Shown: one piece after another, positions 1 through 12,242 of the stretch
How the letters are laid out: each line of letters opens with the position of its first letter
Numbering within the stretch: position 1 is the stretch's first letter
NCBI GenBank assembly: GCA_036426205.1
Contig: CM071568.1
Span: 43,784,841-43,848,840, forward strand
Length of the DNA stretch: 64,000 bases
DNA from: Ascaphus truei
Taxonomy: Eukaryota; Chordata; Amphibia; Anura; Ascaphidae
Reading direction: 5' to 3'
Program-made: the position numbers and the translations under genes
Notes under the pieces: generated by a model
Told to the model about the DNA's origin: nothing
What the model saw: only the letters and a program-made list of their open reading frames with translations
Database searches by the model: none

Positions 1-1695
1 TGACCACAGTATTGCAACTCAACTGACCCAATGATTGAACACCGAGCCGTAACAAGCCAGTTATTTTTCTACTTAAAATGCCCCCTTTTTAACATTTTTA
101 TATTCTGCATATGAACTTTTATGCAAAGAAATAACAATTGACAACAAAAAAGAAGGAGAGGGGTGTCCTACTTCACTGGAACGATCACGACTCAAGAGGT
201 AAGACGGCCTTACCTACAGTATGGAGCCACCCCCTTATATGGAGATATTAACACTTGTCCCCCTTTGTGAACTCTTGGAAGGAGGGCTGCAATCGCGGGC
301 TGCACAGCCATATTGCTTTCTTTGGCAGAGTGTCAAAGCGCAGTCATCAAAGACCACCAGAAAATCAGATTTTCATATTTGGCTGATTAACATATTATTG
401 TCACTGGCTAATTAAATTAAGTTAATTAGGATTTATACAATTTGCTCAGTTGTATTGCCTTACAATGGGCTGTTGGTACCGTTAGGCTTGAGCATTATGC
501 ATGGCAATGCCAAAACATAATAAACTAATGGAGTTTAACAATTATACAGTACATGATGTACAATTTCACCAAATGTACGTATTTATAATAAAATGGCAGG
601 ATTTTGTGACACATGCCTCTGTTAGAAAGTAACAAACAAGGTTTTACTCACAATAAAAAAGAATAAGCATTGCCCATAGTCATCTACAAGTATGAAGAAT
701 ATACCTTATGTTGTATTGATTAATGTAGTATTGTCCTGTTGAAAGGAGAATGATAAAGAGGTACTATGCACCGCACCCCACTTTATTCGAGCAAAACCCG
801 GTAGTACTGCAGATACCTGGAATGCGCCAACTCCTCACCTCTGACAAGCCCTTGCATTTGCCTTCCAGCCTGGGTTCATGCCTGGCTGATGGGCGGCTGA
901 TCTGTTAAATGACTATGATTAGGATTAATAGGCTGCAATGCTTACGCGTGTCTACCAGGATGGCATAAATTCTGAATTGTAATGGAGTATATATATATAC
1001 TGTGCATGTATTGCAGCGCCGCGGTAATAAATGCTTCAATCCCTGCCTGGAAACTAACTCAATGCACTACGGGCAGAAAACAGTCACAACCTCAATACAC
1101 CCGGGTATACCCGAATTCGTGGGACTAGCCAAGCCGAATAAAGTGTGTCGCCAGTGTAGATCATCCATGATGCTGAAGGAACTATATTCCACTGAGAGTG
1201 CTTGATCTTGTCTATAACTGGCTGGTAGATTAGAATCTAAAGTCATATATTGAAATTGGTATCTAATAACATAATATTGTTTTTTTTTTTGTTTCATTGA
1301 AAAATTTGCAAGGATGTGGAGTAGATTTCCCACATGAGATCCAAGAGAGAATCTATAAGGTACATAATAGTGATATTAAAACAAAATTTGTGCTGGCTTA
1401 CATTGAAATCAAGTACATATATCTTTTTATTTGTGTGTACTGACTGATCCGTGTGGTTGATTTGAAGTGCTGGTTGTTTAAAGTGGTGTGCAGTTTCAGA
1501 ACCAGAAAGCAGTGCTGGTTGTTTAAAGTGTGTGCAGTTAGAACCAGAAGCAGTTTGAAACAAGGAAGCGGTTTAAACAAGTATAGTTATTGAAGTACAG
1601 TTTTACTGTTGTACTTATAAACTTCATAGTTGCTAGTAATGACAGGATTGAACATCTTGCCACATGTATGTGCACCTTGGAGCAGTGTTCCAAGG
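1..1695. repeat. Copy 1 of a 1.7-kb direct duplication
   Basis: This segment matches 6899-8595 base for base over long runs, in the same orientation. Differences are mostly one-base insertions or deletions, often in homopolymers, rather than substitutions. No credible protein runs through it. Near 1017-1135 both copies carry an AATAAA and the palindrome CGGGTATACCCG. Both also hold a short internal tandem repeat near 1465-1560 (motif TTGTTTAAAGTGTGTGCAGT), which is cleaner in copy 2. The indel-dominated differences suggest sequencing error in an unpolished copy or a false duplication; a real recent duplication is the alternative. Confidence 0.85.
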
Positions 1696-1724
1696 GAAAA
1701 AAAAAAAAAAAACATTCCCATGCA

Positions 1725-2665
1725 CTTTGCCCCCTGGCCCCCCCCATCGCCCTTTTGCCCTCCCTCCCCCTGACCCTTTGCACCCTGCCCTCTCCTGTTT
1801 GCCCGCCCCTTATCCTGCCTCCGCCGCCCCTCCCGCCTGCCGCCCCTCCCTGCCCTTTGGACCCTCTCCTTGGCCCCCGCCGCCCTGGCCCGCCAGCTCC
1901 CTTCCTTTGGTCACCCCCGCCCCCTCCCTGCCCTTGGCCCCCCCGACCCCTCCTGCCTTTTGGCCCCCCACACCCCTCCCTGCCACTTTGGCCCCCCCCC
2001 CAACACTCCCTTCCCTGTGCCCCCACCCCCCACCCATACTTGGCCTCTTCCCTCTTTGGCCCCCCCACCCCCTCCCTGCCCTTTGGCCCCCACCACCCCC
2101 CTGCCCATTTGGCCCCCCCCCCCACTACCCTCCACTGGGCCCTTTGCCCCCACTGCTACACTCACATGCCCTTTCCCCTTGGGACCCCCCCCCCCTCCCC
2201 CGCCCCTCCCAGGCCCTTTGCCCCCCCAGCCCCTCCTGCACTTTGCCCCCCCACCCCCCCCAGGACCCCTCACGTGCCCTTTGCCCCTTCCGCCCTTTGG
2301 CCCCTCCCTGGCCCTTTGCCCACTTACTGCCCTTTGCCCCCCCCAGACCTCTTCTACACTGCCCTTTGAGCACGCTCCCCCGAAATTCCCCTGCCCTTTG
2401 CCCCCCACCTGCCCTTTTGCCACCCCCCCGACCCTCCCCTGGCCCTTTGCCCCCCCCCCGACCTCCCTGCCCTTTGCCCCCCCCCCCCCGCCCCCCCGCC
2501 CCTCCCCCCGCCCTTCCCCCCCCCCTGTCACCCCCTTTGCCCCCTGCCTTATGCCCCTCCCCACCTCTTCTACACCCTTTGGCCCCCCCCCCGCACCCGC
2601 CCTTTGATGCCCCTCCCCCCCCGCCCTTCCACTCCATGCCCCCTGCCCTTCCACGCCCGGGCAAC
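1725..2665. repeat. C-rich degenerate minisatellite
   Basis: About 0.94 kb of irregular repeats around CCCTGCCCTTTGGCCCCC on the + strand. It begins where duplication copy 1 stops matching copy 2. Long proline-, leucine- and glycine-rich open frames exist on both strands, but they follow from the composition and are not genes. It has G-quadruplex potential on the minus strand because of repeated G runs. Confidence 0.9.
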
Positions 2666-2683
2666 GCCGGGTATATCAGCTAG
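2655..2683 (+). mobile_element. Helitron-like 3' terminus
   Basis: A short GC hairpin (CCCGG, loop GCAACG, CCGGG) is followed about ten bases later by CTAG and then T. A hairpin just before a terminal CTRR, with insertion between A and T, is the hallmark of Helitron 3' ends. The C-rich array would then be the interior of a non-autonomous Helitron. The 5' TC end and any Rep/helicase gene were not found, so the call rests on this terminus alone. Confidence 0.42.
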
Positions 2684-2689
2684 TCCTCA

Positions 2690-3585
2690 ATAAACGAGAG
2701 ATGTTCTGATATTTACCCTTAATACTCTAAATCCCTTTGGGATAAACACAGAATGGGAATTGAAACATTTTCTGTTATTATTGGCTAATGTATACATTGT
2801 TACTTATTTTTTTCAGTAACAACATTCTCATTTGTGAATTTCAGATTCAGGTTACATATCTATATTGACTTGCCTCTATTGTCATGAGGTTTCATTTATG
2901 GGTGTTCTTTTTGGGTAATTCTATAGTCTTGTTAAGGATAGAATATTGTACAATTTATGTCTTTCTCCGTCAATATTTGCTTAGGTAATTTCAAGGTCTT
3001 TGACTTTTGCAAGGACTTAATATAAGAAAATTCAAGGTTTCTCGTCATGTATGTCAATTTAGGTCATTTTTGATCATCCTACCAACGGTATAATATTGTG
3101 CGATTCAAGTTTTTCATTCCAAATATCTTACCCAAGGTAATATCTAGTGATTTGGCTGTGTCCTAAGAATATTCTATTATATGATCTAATTGTTTTTTTT
3201 TCCATATGTACAAACTTGGACAATATCCAGATCCTATAATACCTTTATACGCTTAACTGCTTAATATTTAACATTGATTTGTGTTGTATAGATTTAATCT
3301 TCAACTAAGATACAAGCATCTAAATGGTATTAAAAATGTATGTAAACAGGAACCTCAATTTGTTTTGTATGATATATATATACACACAAAAAAGAAAAGT
3401 GCCCGATCCTAGTGCAATATGTTTTAAAAAAATTTACATTTAATGTCCCAGATAACAAATGAACACACAAACAAACGTTAAAAACAGGCATATTATGAGT
3501 ATATACTCATGCACCAACGATCAGTGACTGTGTCTTTGCTGGTCATCAAAACTGCACACCTTGAGTCTCCACACCAAACAGGAAA
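2690..3585. other. AT-rich stretch with no recognised feature
   Basis: Non-coding looking sequence with stop codons in all frames and short homopolymers. No repeat family or gene was recognised. Confidence 0.6.
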
Positions 3586-3588
3586 TTG

Positions 3589-3887
3589 CGATGTTAGTCC
3601 TCTGTATAGGTTTCCTCCAGCAACACACCACAAGCGTATGTGGTTCCGGCTGGGGAATTAATTCTGTGTGGCTCCAATGGAAATCAGTGCAAGTCTCTGA
3701 CAGTGGAGCAGCGCCAGATAGGTAAATCAACGCGTAGGATTGGACTCGATACTTGATTTCCACCTATCTTGGCGCTGCTCCGCCGACTGTCAGAGACTTG
3801 CACTGATTTCCATTGGAGCCACACAGAATTAATTCCCCAGCCGCTTGTGGTGTGTTGCTGAGGTAACCTTACAGAGGACTAACATCG
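3589..3887. mobile_element. Foldback MITE (about 300 bp)
   Basis: Two arms of about 130 bp (3589-3724 and about 3757-3887) are near-perfect reverse complements, separated by a spacer of roughly 35 bp. The outer ends read CGATGTTAGTCCTCTGT on the left and its complement on the right. The left arm has an extra 12-13 bases (near TATGTGGTTCCGG). The structure fits a hairpin MITE. No clear target duplication was identified and there is no coding capacity. Confidence 0.8.
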
Positions 3888-4153
3888 GAAGCTCCCAAGC
3901 ATTCACTCCCAGCCTTCAGTTATATAGTTAGAGTCAATAGTAATTTCAAGTATATTTATTAGTTCACATACAGTATGTGGTACAGTTGGGCATCAGTTTT
4001 ATCATTACAAATTTCCAATTTGGTTACATATTATTATTTTTATTGTAAAACATTTTTTATTGATATATATGTTTTTATATTTCATATAATTCTTGGATTA
4101 TAATTGGTATTGCTCACCATATTATCAAGCGCAGTCCCTGTTTTTTCTTTTCT

Positions 4154-4155
4154 TT

Positions 4156-4198
<43 letters not shown>

Positions 4199-4244
4199 AC
4201 TCTACTTTCTCTCTCCTTTTCTTCTTTATTTCTCTCTCTTTTCT

Positions 4245-4327
<83 letters not shown>

Positions 4328-4330
4328 TTA
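4154..4330. repeat. (TC)n and (TA)n microsatellite
   Basis: Two TC runs (about 4158-4190 and 4240-4295) separated by an imperfect TTTCTC segment, ending in a TA run to about 4323. Serine/leucine-rich open frames over it are artefacts of the repeat. Confidence 0.95.
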
Positions 4331-4499
4331 TTCGATATATATTCGATATATACATTTTTATATACACTTTTTGTGTTTATGTTTTTTTGTTATTCTAATA
4401 CAACAATTGACAAATGGGTCTACAGCTAATTACTCTTATTTTCTATTGTCATATTGTTTTGTATTAGTAGATTATGTGATTCATGGTCTTTTCATTCAT

Positions 4500-4755
4500 T
4501 CATTATTTACTACAAGAGCTGGTACACTCGAGGAGAACGCTATTCTTTGACAAAGTGCTTTGCTGCACGAAACGCGTCCGAGGTTCTCCTCGAGGTTCCT
4601 GTCATTTTTGTATGGCACAGTGACTACAATAAAGTACTCGTTTTAGTGGCCCGGCTGTTATCAGCTTTTTTTGGCACGTCCATATATGCAGTGCACAGCC
4701 GCCTCTTCCTGTGTGGGAGATTTCTTCTTTACTTAATATTATACACTGTGTGAAA
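4500..4755 (+). mobile_element. Penelope-like element 3' tail fragment (probable)
   Basis: It contains TTTGACAAAGTGCTTTGC followed by CACGAAACGCGTCC and a later AATAAAG. This pattern (a TGA..AAG stretch, then CGAAACGCG) recurs at 41009-41048 and, in variant form, in the tails of the two Penelope-like elements here that still have coding sequence. No coding part of the element is present at this site. Confidence 0.45.
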
Positions 4756-4759
4756 GCGC

Positions 4760-5430
4760 CATCCAGTATCACTTTTGGTGACAGTGAACAGAATACACAG
4801 AGTTAAGTAATAAAGGTACATTGAAAGCAATTCTATATATGAGTTCCAAGACGTGCAGTCCTTCCAAATGATAATATCCATGTGTGCTTAACATTGGTAG
4901 AATGTTAGTTTTATAAAAGTACATCAACCCAGTTTCCTTTTGTAAATGGCATGCTGCCAATAAGCAGTTGAGTTTTTCCTGTTTCTGAGAAGGAAACAGC
5001 ACAGATATTTTTTCATGCTGTTGAAGGACATGTGGAATCCCTGCTGACACTTTTTTGACTCGAAGTTCTGTAGATGAGGAAAGGCTATGTGAAAGCAAAG
5101 AAGGATTTAGAGCCACTTAATGGGAAACCTTGTTTAAACATAATCAAAGCTTGATAAACTGTGGAAAATAAGGTGGAGGAACCATTTGTAATTAGAGAGG
5201 TGTAATGATGCCTTTATGGTTAAATAAAAAAAAAGTTAGGCTCATTTTGTTCCTTCCTATTTTGAGAAGGGGAGATAAATCAACATACTATTTTTAAGGT
5301 ATTTGGCACCCTATTCAATATGTTATGAAATCTGTTTCCCAGACATGGGGAAAAGTGCCATGTCATTGAATTGACCAAAAATCTTGTCTAGAACAAGGAA
5401 ATGCTTTCACAACATCTTGAATAAGGTTCC
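4760..5430. other. Unassigned sequence
   Basis: No repeat or gene recognised. The longest open frames are short and have no recognisable motif. Confidence 0.5.
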
Positions 5431-5439
5431 TACAGATAT

Positions 5440-5700
5440 AATAATAGTAATAATAATAAAAGCATGTTCTTGTATAGCGCTGCTAGTTTTTTTACGTAGC
5501 GTTTTACAGAGACATTTTGCAGGCACAGTTCCCTACCCCGTGGAGCTTACAATCTATTAGTTGTTGCCTGAGGCACAAGAAAATAAAGTGACTTGCCCAA
5601 GGTCGTAAGGAGCCAACACCTGGGATTGAAATAGGCTCCCATAATTCAAACTCAGTGCCAGTCAGTGTCTTTACTCACTGAGCCAGCCGCTCCTTCTCCC
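5440..5700 (+). mobile_element. SINE-like repeat with MIR/L2-type 3' segment
   Basis: After an AATAATAATAA stretch comes GTATAGCGCTGC ... TTTACAGAG ... GTGGAGCTTACAATCTA, then AAGTGACTTGCCCAAGGTC and CTGGGATTGAA. The last two blocks resemble the conserved 3' part shared by MIR and L2 elements. I cannot assign the 5' part to a named family, and no RNA polymerase III boxes were verified. Confidence 0.5.
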
Positions 5701-5832
5701 TAATATAAAAGAAAAGACAAAAAGTTCTTGCAGTTCTTGCCAAGCACCTGTGAAGGACTAGTCTATTAAAGACAGTTCTCCCTCCATCAGAGAGTTTATG
5801 AGAGTTTTTTTGCAGGTGCATCAGTGTTTTAG

Positions 5833-6540
5833 ACCTTCCTGTCCTCAGTGCCGCGATTTTCACTCTTCCGGTGCGGCTGCAGAGCGACTACAGTTCTCGC
5901 AGCCCCCGAGGACAGTAAGCTGCCCAGGAGGATTTACTCTTCGGGGATCCATGCTTCTGAATGGGATCCTGCAGCTTTATTCCTTTTGGGCTCTCTGTTG
6001 GGAGAATATACTGGTACTCACCTTTTAGATCAGCTGCAAAGCTGTCTTTGTGCCTGTCTGCAGTCATCTCTCCATTTCTCCATCTGCAGCCGTGTCCTCG
6101 CAGCGCTGAAGTTAAGATGCTGTATAGTATTTCCTTCCCTTGGATGACTTAGATGCCCTTATATGGGTAACAACAGAATGAGCACTGTCCAGCCATCTGA
6201 TGATGTAGATGCCCAAATATGGCCATATAGCCTTCAGCTCATGATGTAGAGACCCATATAAGGGCATATATGTCATCCAGCAAGAAGGACATACTATACA
6301 GCCAAGCATACCTTCAACGCTGCGGGAATATGACCGCAGATGGAGAGACGGATGCAGCTGGGGACAGACAGCTGTATTGTCTCCCAGCAGATGGACCATC
6401 AAGCAAAGGGTTAATGTTGTGGGTCCCATTCAAAAGCTTGGACGCCCGTAGAGTTAATCCTTCCGGGTTGCAAACCTTGTGGAGGGGCCGCAATAAGGCT
6501 GTGATTGGGCTGCGGATTTCCGCGACCTCAAGAATAGTAA
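5833..6540. mobile_element. Diverged foldback element (about 0.7 kb)
   Basis: The left half (about 5833-6165) and right half (about 6250-6540) are reverse complements with moderate divergence. Matching landmarks are TGCTGTATAGTAT..CCTT with its complement AAGAAGGACATACTATACAGC, and ATGCCCTTATATGGGT with its complement. The centre is near 6208. It is older than the 3589-3887 foldback, judging by the mismatches. No protein-coding capacity was recognised. Confidence 0.65.
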
Positions 6541-6544
6541 GGTT

Positions 6545-6898
6545 TGCAACATCTGTATAGCTCTACACCATAATCATCTATATCGGAAGTACTGTTGTGT
6601 AGCACTAAAGCTTTAATTTATCCCTTTTGTTTAAAATGTCTAGGAAAGCATGTGACAGCGAAATTCATGACCTCTGTAGGCCTTAGAGCCTCTCTCCCCT
6701 TCCTTTGAATGAAATAAACACGCAACGCTTTGTTAATGTATATCAACATCTAGGTGACCTTGTCAGGATGCCCGCAGTGATCTTGAGCCCATGGCATTGG
6801 CTCCGCTCATGATTCTCACTGCTGTTGGAACTCTTGACTAGTAGATGTATTACTGATCATGAGGAACACTCCCCAAACTGAATAGCGCTAAAAGGGTA
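6545..6898. other. Unassigned sequence before duplication copy 2
   Basis: No gene or recognised repeat. It ends at the boundary of the 6899-8595 duplicate. Confidence 0.5.
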
Positions 6899-8595
6899 TG
6901 ACCCACAGTATTGCAACTCAACTGACCCAATGATTGAACCAGAGCCTAACAAGCCAGTTATTATTTTCTACTTAAAATGCCCCCTTTTTAACATTTTTAT
7001 ATTCATGCATATGAACTTTTATGCAAAGAAAATAACAATTGACAACAAAAAAGAAGGAGAGGGGGTCCTACTTCACTGGAACGTCACGACTCAAGAGGTA
7101 AGAGGCCTTACCTACAGTATGTAGCCACCCCCTTATATGGTAGATATTAACACTTGCCCCCTTTGTGAACTCTTGGAAGGAGGGCTGCATCGTCGGGCTG
7201 CACCAGCCATATTGCTTTCTTTAGGGCAGAGTGGTCAAAGCGCAGTCATCAAAGACCACCAGAAAATCAGGTTTTCAATATTTGGCTGATTAACATAATT
7301 ATTGTCACTGGCTAATTAAATTAAGTTTAATTAGGATTTATACAATTTGCTCAGTTGTATTGCCTTACAATGGGCTGTTGGTAGCCGTAAGGCTTTGAGC
7401 ATTATGCATGGCAATGCCAAAACATAATAAACTAATGGAGTTTAACAAATTATACAGTACATGATGTACCAATTTCACCAAGAACGTACATGTATAATAA
7501 AATGGCAGGATTTGCTGACACATGCCTCTGTTAGAAAGTAACAAACAAGGTTATTACTCACAATAAAAAAGAAATAAGCATTTGCCCAAGTCATCTACAG
7601 TATGAAGAATATACCTTATGTTGTATTGATTAATGTATGTATTGTCCTGTTGAAAGGAGAATGATAAAGAGGTACTGCACCGACACACTTTATTCGAGCA
7701 AATACCCGGTATGTACCTGGCAGATACCTGGAATGCGCCACTCCTCACCTCTGACAAGCCCCGTTGCATTTGCCTTCCCAGCCTGGGTTCATGCCTGGCT
7801 GATGGGCGGCTGATCTGTTAAATGATAATGATTAGGATTTAATAGGCTGCAATGCTTCGCGTGTCTACCAGATGGCATAAATTCATGAATTGTAATGCAG
7901 TATATATATATACTGTGCAGTATTGCAGCCAGCGGGAATAAAATGCTTCAATCCCTGCCTGGAAAATAACTCAATGCACTCGGGCAGAAAACAGTCACAA
8001 ACCTCAATACACCCGGGTATACCCGAATTCGTGGGACTAGCCAAGCTCGAATAAAGTGTGTCGCCAGTGTAGATCATCCAGGCTGAAGGAACTATATTCC
8101 ACTGAGTGCTTGATCTTGTCTATAACTGCTGGTAGATTAGAATCTAAAGTCATATATTGAAATTGTATCTAATTAACATAATATTGTTTTTTTTTGTTTC
8201 ATTGAAAAATTTGCAAGGATGTGGAGTAGAATTTCCCCAATGAGATCCAAGAGAGATCTATAAGGTACATAATAGTGATATAAAACAAAATTTGTGCTGG
8301 CTTATAATTGAAATCAAGTACATATATCTTTTATTTGTGTGTACTGACTGATCCGTGTGGTTGATTTGAAGTGCTGGTTGTTTAAAGTGTGTGCAGTTAG
8401 AACCAGAAGCAGTGCTGGTTGTTTAAAGTGTGTGCAGTTAGAACCAGAAGCAGTTTGAACAAGGAAGCGGTTAAACAAGGTATAGTTTATTGAAGTACAG
8501 TTTACTGTTAGTACTTATAAACTTCATAGTTGCTAGAATGAGCAGGATTGAACATCTTGCCACATGTATGTGCACTTGGAGCAGCTGTTCCAAGG
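6899..8595. repeat. Copy 2 of a 1.7-kb direct duplication
   Basis: Direct repeat of 1-1695. The internal tandem motif (near 8375-8455) is regular here and disrupted by extra bases in copy 1, so this is probably the more accurate copy at that point. After 8595 the copies diverge: this one runs into unique sequence and a CT array, copy 1 into an A run and a C-rich array. Confidence 0.85.
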
Positions 8596-8646
8596 AGCAT
8601 ACCGCTGTGGGAAGTGTGAGCAGGTGGTCTCTTTAGAGTCAGAGAT

Positions 8647-8650
8647 TGCT

Positions 8651-8698
<48 letters not shown>

Positions 8699-8835
8699 AC
8701 CTCTCTCTCTCTCCCAGACCTCTCTCTCTCAGACTCTCACACACACAGACTCTCTCTCACAGACAGACACACTCTCTCACAGACACTCTCTCTCTCTCAG
8801 ACAGACTCTCTCTCTCTCAGACAGACACTCTCTCT
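8647..8835. repeat. (CT)n / CTCTCAGA microsatellite
   Basis: A pure CT run, then interspersed CTCTCAGAC and CACACAGACTCTC units. The Ser/Leu- and Arg/Glu-rich open frames across it are composition artefacts. Confidence 0.95.
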
Positions 8836-8879
8836 GTCACTTCATCTAACACAGTGTGTCGGCATGTTGCGGTTTCCCC

Positions 8880-10180
8880 GCTTTTGCTGATAGGAACTGC
8901 AACTATCCTGTAATTTAAATGCAGCTGTCTTTATTCTGAGTCACTAGTGTCTTCATGGATCTGCTATACTAAGATCCATGCTCACACATTTAACTACGGT
9001 ATTTACACGCTACTGATTTGTTAACCATTGTAGGTTATTCTGTACATATACACTCAGTAGGCAACAGTCACCTTAGAGACCGTCTGCCAACTTGTTTCCA
9101 CTCTTGGTTCATTTAGACCCAGTCATGTTCCTGGATACAAGATCACATGGATCATATCTACTTTTGGTGGTTTAAGCATAATCCACCAGGCTCTACGAAC
9201 ATTAGGTCACACTTAGTGAACCAAGAATTGTCTCAGCACAGCTATAGGCATTTTAACCATGGTTTTATATCTACACTTCCCTTTTTTGCCCTTGTTTCCT
9301 TGATAGTTGGCCTTATAGAGTTACACACCAGGGCACAGTGTTTATTACTATAACACTGTTTTTAGGATTGTTCCCTATCCGGGGTTATTACACTCCTATT
9401 GGTTCTGCAAAGCGCCATTGCACTGTTTATTTTAAAACCCTGTATTTTATTGGTTGTTCCTAATAAAATATTTTTAATTAATACACTTACAGTATCATCC
9501 AAGTTCAGTGAGAGAGTGCTACTCAATTTGGGGTTCTTTTTCTTCTTTAGTTGTTATACTCTTGCCATGCTTGCCATGTGTGCCTATTTATAATCCTACT
9601 TTCTGTATTCTTGCCTTGTTAGGACCCAGCCATTCCCTTATGCTGTGACATTTCTCCACTGCCATCTCACCATAACCTTCATAACATCAATTACTTGTTT
9701 GCCTTCAGGACTTTGAAAACAAAGGTGGCTGGCTACTGGAGTCTCATAGCATTGTTCACCATGCACTCTCACTAAACTAAAGAGGGTTTCCTACATTTTG
9801 CTACCTTCTTTGGCCAGCATTGTGCAAGCCCTTCCTTGCATGCCTATTGGTGGATTTTAAATTCCTCTACATTCCATTTTAGCATATGGAGAAAGGTTCC
9901 TCTGACAGGTATGTTGTTTCTGTTCTGTATGTTCTTTACACTATTCATATCCACAAAGCTCTGTTAAATCAGGAATCAAAACGTGACATTACCTAAAACA
10001 GCCATCAATCATGTTGCCTGAGTAAACAGGGTATCCTCAAAGCTAATTATATGCAAAGCCAACATATGAACATCACATTATTGTAGCATAACTGTGTTAT
10101 CTTCCAATAACATGACGTTAAGTATGTCTTAGCATTACTGCAATCCAGACGCTGAAATAGGTCTTTAACTTGAGTTGAGG
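8880..10180. other. Unassigned sequence, 1.3 kb
   Basis: No gene recognised. A few AATAAA signals occur (for example near 9461) without a coding frame. The stretch near 9370-9560 looks like a decayed interspersed repeat but I cannot name it. Confidence 0.45.
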
Positions 10181-10181
10181 T

Positions 10182-10851
10182 TCATAGATAGGGACGCTTC
10201 CCCAATAGCCAGCAGTAGTAATAGTGCATCGGTGATGGACACCACACGGTGCGCGCGGCCTACAGTCTTGGACCAGACCACAGGCAACCAGAGACATTAA
10301 GGGACACACTCCAGCTGGAGCTCCCTCAAGACAGGAGAGGATCTGGTAGATCGTGGCATGGGACCATGTTGCTGTTTGGCAGATCCACAATCTAAGTCAG
10401 CCTGGTCCAGCCTAAGACCGGAACGATACCCAACGTGCCTCAACGGCCACACACAGGGGGTAGCGCTACTCCATACACTCCTTGGGTGGGCTTTGTCTGT
10501 AGACACTAAGGTGGTTAAGTGCCCAGGCACCTCATTACTTTGGGGGTTCAACCGGGGTGATATGCATTGTGTGGATATTGCATTGTGGGCCTGTACTGTT
10601 ATTGTGTGTTAGGTTTATGTTGTCAGTAAAGATACGTTTGTTATACCAGCGTGTGTATACTTATTCCCTGAATGTATTTGGTTCTATGAAGGGGTTATCA
10701 AGCTGTGATAGGATCCCTCCCAGGTGGAGGCGCTGTCACTAGAGAGAAGGCAATCACCATAGGCTCCCAGTGGCGGAGGATCAGGCCTCCTGTATGCCAA
10801 ACAGATATCCAGCACATGTAGTTCCCTTAGTCACGGGAAAAGGGGGCTACA
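10182..10851 (+). mobile_element. Ty3/gypsy 5' LTR, 5'-truncated
   Basis: It matches 20497-21151 plus 30585-30615 of the 3' LTR at high but clearly imperfect identity. Shared landmarks are TAGATAGGGACGCTTCCCC, CAGCCTGGTC, GGGGGTAGCGCTACTCC and the terminal GGCTACA. The similarity stops abruptly at 10182, so the first 370 or so bases of the LTR, including the promoter-like motifs seen in the 3' copy, are missing. The right boundary at CTACA agrees with two related solo LTRs in this window. Confidence 0.8.
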
Positions 10852-11066
10852 TTTAGAGGCACTGACATGGTCACAGTGGGAGATTTCCCACCATCATGCC
10901 CCAGCATAACGTCTGCGACCACTTAAGACAACTCCCTTGTCTAGCCAACTAACGGCTTATAGACCGCAAGTACAACCCTACGTACCATTGGAGTATCATA
11001 ATAGCGGCCACCGGCCATGAAATATGTGAAGAGGATGCTCCCCAGGCCCTGTATCTACCGGAGGCC
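10852..11066 (+). other. Gypsy leader between LTR and gag
   Basis: Internal leader that follows the LTR end. I could not match a tRNA primer-binding site to the bases after CTACA (TTTAGAGGCACTGA). No open frame is expected here. Confidence 0.5.
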
Positions 11067-12225
11067 ATGCCCACGGGTTGCCCATTGGTATATTCTGACC
11101 TACCAACACCCACGGTAACCTCCAGTCCGGGACCCTCATCTGAGGTACCCTATTTGGCTGAAGCTGCTCGCCCCTCCTACACCCCATGGAGGAAGGGAAC
11201 TCCGGCCACGAGTTCATTAATCTACCCAGACTTACCCAGACCCTCGGTAACCTTCAGACCGGTAACTCAACTAGTGGTGCCACTCCGGACCGAACCCCCG
11301 CTACACTCATATACCCTCAGCAAGTACGGGACTAGTCCAGAGCAAGTCCCTAGCCAGTGGCCAGAATACCACAGCCGCCAGTCAACCGGAAGTGCTGACT
11401 TGGAGGTAACACTACTCCAACTGGTGGAAGTACTGGCGCAATCTTCACAGACTCAGAATTACTGCAAACTCAAAGCCTTCTCCAGTATATCACCCACTCC
11501 CGATGGGGAAGAAGAGTTTGGAGCATGGAAAGAGCCCTACATGTGCTCAATGAATGGTCCTGCTCAGATGCAGTGAAGAGGCAGAGAATTGTTGAGTGTC
11601 TGCGGCCCCCGGCTGCCCAACTTGTGCGAATGCACCGGGAGATCGAAGGAGAAGTCACCGCTCAATAGTTAGTCGAACTCCTCGTCCAGTCCTATGCTGC
11701 CGAGGATGACGAGGATGAATTCTAGGCTCAGTTCCGTGTGCTCCGCCAGAAAGAGGGAGAAGAGCTGTCCACGTTTACCCGACTTTTGTAACTGTCCTTA
11801 TGGGGTTTGCTTTCGAAGAAGATTATCCCTGTCGCTGCAATAAACGAATACCGGTTCAAACAGTTCATGAAAGGGTCTCTACCCTCACACCATAGAGCCC
11901 TCATGATGCGGGCGCCTCTCGGGCCACATCACCCCACAGCTACATGGAGTTGATGAACCACATAAGAAAGCAGGAGGTGCAGTTATACTTCCACACTCCC
12001 AAGACATCTCGGGTATCGTCTAAAGCAAAGTCCAAAGCAAACCCTCCCAAGAAAGCTAGTGGAAAAGAGAATCCAGAGGACCACATGTCCCAGGATCTTC
12101 CACAAAGGCCCCGTCGGTGTCTAGGAGATCTATTCCTAATCCTGGCTTTGATGCCAACCGCAATAACCACTGCTACAACTGTAACGTAGATGGTCATTTC
12201 GCTAAGGACTGTCCCTAGCCAAGAA
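11067..12225 (+). pseudogene. Gypsy Gag, PNMA-like, disrupted
   Basis: Gag is the capsid/nucleocapsid polyprotein of the retrotransposon. An open frame at 11067-11576 ends in a PTPDGEEEFGAW motif, the start of the capsid domain shared by Ty3/gypsy Gag and the PNMA/MOAP1 proteins. A frameshift near 11535 moves the capsid into another frame, where KRQRIVECLRPPA and REGEELSTF-like motifs (here QKEGEELSTF) follow to about 11930. Further in-frame stops occur near 11724 and in the later capsid part. A CCHC zinc knuckle (CYNCNVDGHFAKDC) is encoded at about 12168-12210, closely followed by a stop. The domain order and knuckle make the assignment firm; the gene is dead. Confidence 0.78.
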
Positions 12226-12242
12226 GACCCGCCCCTGGGGCA

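Noticed and set aside
1590..2683. Long proline-rich and glycine-rich open frames (up to about 340 codons) on both strands
   Set aside because: They lie wholly inside a C-rich minisatellite; all frames are open because the repeats lack T/A-rich stop codons. No domain and no codon-position pattern.
5440..5700. tRNA gene or intact tRNA-SINE head
   Set aside because: No complete A/B box or cloverleaf could be drawn; only the MIR/L2-like 3' segment is recognisable.
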